Part shown: piece after piece, positions 5,595 through 8,524 of the stretch
Position numbering within the stretch: position 1 is the stretch's first letter
Layout: each line of letters opens with the position of its first letter
DNA from: Candidatus Sediminicultor secundus
GTDB lineage: Bacteria; Atribacterota; JS1; SB-45; 34-128
Length of the DNA stretch: 8,524 bases
Assembly: GCA_002849045.2 (NCBI GenBank)
Contig: NCRO01000107.1
Coordinates: 1-8,524 of the forward strand
Direction of reading: 5' to 3'
Program-made: the position numbers and the translations under genes
Notes under the pieces: generated by a model
Seen by the model: the letters and a program-made list of their open reading frames with translations, nothing else
Told to the model about the DNA's origin: nothing
Database searches by the model: none

Positions 5595-7467
5595 CTTTTA
5601 TCACCTCTATCGCCCCGACTGGACAAGTAAATTCACATAATCCGCAGCCAAAACAGGCTGAAGTAATTTCTATATAAGCTTTGCTGTTGGCATCTTTAGG
5701 ATGAAATACCATCGCCGGACAGGCCAAAGAACTCAAACATATCCTGCAACCGGTACATTTGTCAATATTTACTTTGCGCTGGGGGAATTTAACCTTTCTT
5801 CTTTTAGCTTGAAGAGCACACTCCCGACGGGAAACTACTACCGAAACCCCCGGATATTCTATTGCCTTCATTATTGCGTCTGTTGCTTTTTCACTCTGAT
5901 AGGGGTCAATTATCTGAATATCCTCTATGCCGCAACCCTGACAAATTTCAACAATATCTATTCTTTTAGTACTGCTCCCGTCTAAATTAATAGTCCCGGG
6001 GTTCTCTTCAAAACCGGTCATGGCAGTCCATCCATTATCTAAAATAATTACCGTTAAGGGGACTTTATGGTAGACTGCATTAATAAGGGGAGGAATGCCT
6101 GCATGGAAAAAAGTAGAATCTCCTATGGTAGCTATCACTGGTTTTTTAATCCCCGCCCATTTGAATCCCTGAGCTAATCCTATACTTGCCCCCATAGCTA
6201 TCTCAGTCCAACAAGACTCAAAGGGTTTGTTCATACCTAAAATAGTACATCCTATATCCCCGGTAATAATAATCTCTTCTTTTTTGTACTTTAAATTTTT
6301 AATAGCTTTATTCAGGGCAAAATAAGTTCCTCGGTGAGGGCAACCTATACAAAAAGAAGTGGGACGTTTGACTTCTAATTCTTTAGCTCTCTCTAAAATT
6401 TTAGGATCCTGCCCGGATTCAAGTTTTGTTTTTAAAAGAACTTCTAAAGAATTTTTTATCTTCTTAAAGGAATAATTTCCGATCAGAGAAAGGGTTTTAT
6501 TAAATTTTCCTAAAATTTCAACTTTCTTGTTTAAGGGATAGGCAATCCTCATCACTTCTGCTTCTACAAGAGGATCTAATTCTTCCAAGACAAGTACCCT
6601 ATCTACTTTTTCTAAAAACTCTTTTATCCTCTCTTCGGGCAAGGGGTGGACCATGCCTATCTTTAACCAGGATAGTTTTAAATTATATTTTTTTAAGGCC
6701 TCTTTAAAATTTCCTTCCACCGCTCCGGCATAAATTACTCCCTGTTTACTGCCATCCTCAAAATGGGTTTTATTCACTTTTATCCCAGATTCAGTAATAT
6801 AAGAATCGCTAATTTTAGAAGCTTTGGCCAATCTGCCAAGGGCATCTTGATGTTGAGCCATACACCGGGTAGCACCTGCCTTAGTATATTTTGCAATATC
6901 CCGTTCGAAATGCGCTTCTCTTTTTTCTAATTTCAATTTTTTACCTATTTCAACATCAGAAGCAACATGGGAGATATCGGTAGTTGATCTTAAAAAGACA
7001 GGCCCACCAATTTTCTCTGAAATTTCAAAGGCAAGTTTCACATAATCCAAACATTCTTGTTGTGAGGCTAAATCAAGCATGGGAACCACCATCAATTTAG
7101 CATAATAGCGGGAATCCTCTTCGGGCATACCGGCACTTACTCCAGGATCATCAGCTACAAATACAACTAATCCCCCGGTGCAGCCACTATAAGCGATAGA
7201 AGCTAAAGAATCGGCAGCTACATTCACTCCAGACATCTTCATGGTGACCAAAGCTCTTTTCCCGGCCCAGGCAGCACCAGTAGCAATTTCGAAAGCAACC
7301 TTCTCGTTTGTGCTCCATTCTATGTGAATTCCTAATTCTTCTTTTCGAGGCAGCAAAGTCAGGATTACTTCTGTAGAGGGAGTCCCTGGATATCCGGTGA
7401 CAACTTCTACCCCTGACTCAATTATCCCCTCGGCAATCGCCTCATTTCCGGTCAATAATTTTTTCAA
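5584..7467 (-). CDS. iorA: Indolepyruvate:ferredoxin oxidoreductase, alpha subunit
   Basis: This is the 627-residue catalytic subunit, of usual family length. It carries thiamine diphosphate and two [4Fe-4S] clusters and decarboxylates aryl-2-oxoacids with CoA and ferredoxin. GYPGTPSTE at 25-33 and E55 in STNEK belong to the pyrimidine domain, E55 being the expected thiamine-activating Glu. CIGCPHRG at 373-380 is a signature of the family. GDIGC at 403-407 and GDSTFFHAG at 449-457, followed by LDNGWTAMTG, form the diphosphate-binding domain. The C-terminus is ferredoxin-like, with Cys571/574/577/583 and Cys605/608/611/615. The start is TTG at 7465-7467, fixed by AGGAGGA six bases upstream; it lies 2 nt after the LarA-like stop. 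The substrate range (indole-, phenyl- or hydroxyphenylpyruvate) cannot be decided from sequence. Confidence 0.96.
   Translation of the reverse strand: MKKLLTGNEAIAEGIIESGVEVVTGYPGTPSTEVILTLLPRKEELGIHIEWSTNEKVAFEIATGAAWAGKRALVTMKMSGVNVAADSLASIAYSGCTGGLVVFVADDPGVSAGMPEEDSRYYAKLMVVPMLDLASQQECLDYVKLAFEISEKIGGPVFLRSTTDISHVASDVEIGKKLKLEKREAHFERDIAKYTKAGATRCMAQHQDALGRLAKASKISDSYITESGIKVNKTHFEDGSKQGVIYAGAVEGNFKEALKKYNLKLSWLKIGMVHPLPEERIKEFLEKVDRVLVLEELDPLVEAEVMRIAYPLNKKVEILGKFNKTLSLIGNYSFKKIKNSLEVLLKTKLESGQDPKILERAKELEVKRPTSFCIGCPHRGTYFALNKAIKNLKYKKEEIIITGDIGCTILGMNKPFESCWTEIAMGASIGLAQGFKWAGIKKPVIATIGDSTFFHAGIPPLINAVYHKVPLTVIILDNGWTAMTGFEENPGTINLDGSSTKRIDIVEICQGCGIEDIQIIDPYQSEKATDAIMKAIEYPGVSVVVSRRECALQAKRRKVKFPQRKVNIDKCTGCRICLSSLACPAMVFHPKDANSKAYIEITSACFGCGLCEFTCPVGAIEVIKDGK
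5601..5607 (-). promoter_or_regulatory. Shine-Dalgarno site of iorB inside iorA
   Basis: GAGGTGA within the last iorA codons ends six bases before the iorB ATG at 5594. It supports the 11-nt overlapping start and coupled synthesis of the two subunits. Confidence 0.6.
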
Positions 7468-7469
7468 AC

Positions 7470-8524
7470 TTATTCCTCCTCGAGAAGGGGAAGAGTAATT
7501 GAAGCAGTTGGTAAAACCAATACTTTTACTTCATCCCCATAATTTTTCAAAACATCGTTTAAAACGGATTGGGCTGATTTAGCAGGCAACATTCCCATTT
7601 CTATTATATCTTTATCTTCTATCCCTTCTGATATTAAGTAAATTTTTGCTTTCTCTTTACACTTTGCTATTAAATACGAAATAACGCCTGAGACTACATT
7701 CTTTTCTTTGTGAGCTTTAATGTTCATAATAATATCTTCAGGAGTCTTCTCTTTAAGAAAATCTACAAAGTCTTTCCCTCCTATTCCTTCATAACAGGGA
7801 GAGAGCATAATAATAGTACTTTTTTCTTTAATTATATGACCTATAGCTTCTAAAGTCTTGGAAGCTTGATGAAAACTGATATCCATGGGATAACTGCTGG
7901 CAAGGATTATATCCGCTTTTTCTGGAATTTTAACTCCGTAGATATCATTGCATACCTCTACTCCGGCTTGATGAGCCATAGCAGGGTCTCCGGCAACGAC
8001 TTTAACTATCTCATTTTTAACATTCATAACCGTATTGACTATCATGTCTAATCCAATCAACTTAGCTGCCTCTTCCATCTCTTCCCGAACAGGGTTGCCT
8101 TCTGTTTTCCCCAAGGCAGCTTCTCCTGTTTCTACATAAAGGTGGTTATAACCGATAGCTTCCCTTGAGGATATCCCTGGTAAAATACTTTTTGCTCCTC
8201 CCCCATAGCCTGCATATCTATGAGGAATTATATTCCCTGTAGCTATTTTCACATCTGCTTGTACTACATCTTTGTTTACCCATAATCTATTTCCCCTCTT
8301 AGATTTCCCAAGATAAAAAAGATTATTATCAGGGTCATGTTGAACAACTTTTACTCTTTTGAGGACCTTTTTGCCTACCTTTTCTTTCACTTCTTCTTCA
8401 GTCATCTTTCTATGTTGCCCTCGAGCAATTATTACTTTAATATTTTTATCTGAAATTTCTCCTTTATTTAATTCATCCAATATTGGGGGAATCAATAATT
8501 TATCAGGAGTGGGACGAGTAATGT
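7470..8524 (-). CDS. LarA-family nickel-dependent 2-hydroxyacid racemase (lactate racemase-like), 5' end outside window
   Basis: The frame stays open past a TTG at 8495 to the window edge and there encodes ITRPTPDKLL, the conserved TRPTP motif of the LarA N-terminal domain. The true start is therefore beyond 8524, and the TTG is internal. Counting from that TTG codon, the visible residues match Lactobacillus plantarum LarA in type and spacing: His28 (ARGQHR; H108), His92 (PHRYAG; H174), Lys102 (GGGAKSILPG; K184, which holds the Ni-pincer cofactor), His118 (H200, Ni ligand), and Gln210 and Lys213 (HQASK; Q295 and K298). The enzyme should be catalytically competent if supplied with the LarB/C/E-made cofactor, and those genes are not in this window. 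The family racemises or epimerises several 2-hydroxyacids; the position before iorAB suggests an aryl- or other 2-hydroxyacid rather than necessarily lactate. The gene ends 2 nt before iorA. Confidence 0.9.
   Translation of the reverse strand, partial: ITRPTPDKLLIPPILDELNKGEISDKNIKVIIARGQHRKMTEEEVKEKVGKKVLKRVKVVQHDPDNNLFYLGKSKRGNRLWVNKDVVQADVKIATGNIIPHRYAGYGGGAKSILPGISSREAIGYNHLYVETGEAALGKTEGNPVREEMEEAAKLIGLDMIVNTVMNVKNEIVKVVAGDPAMAHQAGVEVCNDIYGVKIPEKADIILASSYPMDISFHQASKTLEAIGHIIKEKSTIIMLSPCYEGIGGKDFVDFLKEKTPEDIIMNIKAHKEKNVVSGVISYLIAKCKEKAKIYLISEGIEDKDIIEMGMLPAKSAQSVLNDVLKNYGDEVKVLVLPTASITLPLLEEE
7474..7480 (-). promoter_or_regulatory. Shine-Dalgarno site supporting the TTG start of iorA
   Basis: AGGAGGA on the minus strand lies in the last codons of the LarA-like gene, six bases before TTG 7467. 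The following residues KKLLTGNEAIAEG are the expected IorA N-terminus, and no ATG is available nearby, so TTG is taken as the start. Confidence 0.7.

Noticed and set aside
8493..8495. TTG as the start codon of the LarA-like gene
   Set aside because: The frame continues upstream to the window edge and encodes the conserved ITRPTPDKLL segment of the family, so the TTG is an internal Leu codon and the gene is 5'-truncated by the window.

Overview
The window looks like AT-rich DNA from an anaerobic, amino-acid- or organic-acid-fermenting prokaryote. Strong Shine-Dalgarno sites sit before most genes, and three of the genes with a visible start use GTG or TTG. Ferredoxin-linked and ADP-forming energy enzymes dominate. 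The style resembles uncultured anaerobic bacteria (Atribacterota/Aerophobota-like or Firmicutes-like). This is an impression from gene content, not a phylogenetic result, and an archaeal origin is not excluded.

Layout. Nearly everything from 8524 down to about 250 is read on the minus strand as one closely packed cluster. In transcription order it holds: a LarA-type nickel-dependent 2-hydroxyacid racemase (5' end outside the window); iorA and iorB (indolepyruvate:ferredoxin oxidoreductase); acdA and acdB (separate alpha and beta subunits of ADP-forming acyl-CoA synthetase); a large molybdenum-hydroxylase subunit of the xanthine dehydrogenase family; and the first ~60 codons of its FAD subunit. 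Junctions are 2-nt gaps or 4-11-nt overlaps, except for a 130-nt gap before acdB that holds a degenerate 8-nt repeat array and a 58-nt gap before the molybdenum-hydroxylase gene. The left 231 bases carry the 3' end of a plus-strand DUF4387 gene, followed by a perfect ribosome binding site and ATG whose reading frame dies after 17 codons.

How the genes fit together (inference). IorAB converts aryl-2-oxoacids to aryl-acyl-CoA with reduced ferredoxin. AcdAB converts the acyl-CoA to free acid with ATP. A LarA homologue upstream could interconvert the stereoisomers of the matching 2-hydroxyacid. The two enzymes IorAB and AcdAB are the classical energy-conserving branch of aromatic amino acid fermentation known from Pyrococcus. 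The molybdenum hydroxylase lacks the residue in the position of the xanthine-binding Glu of xanthine dehydrogenase, so it probably acts on another substrate.

The most suspicious structural point is at about 240-262. The FAD-subunit gene is cut off there, and its apparent C-terminal residues are just the antisense of the other gene's stop codon, Shine-Dalgarno site and start. This is an inverted head-on join, either a real rearrangement or an assembly/amplification chimera.
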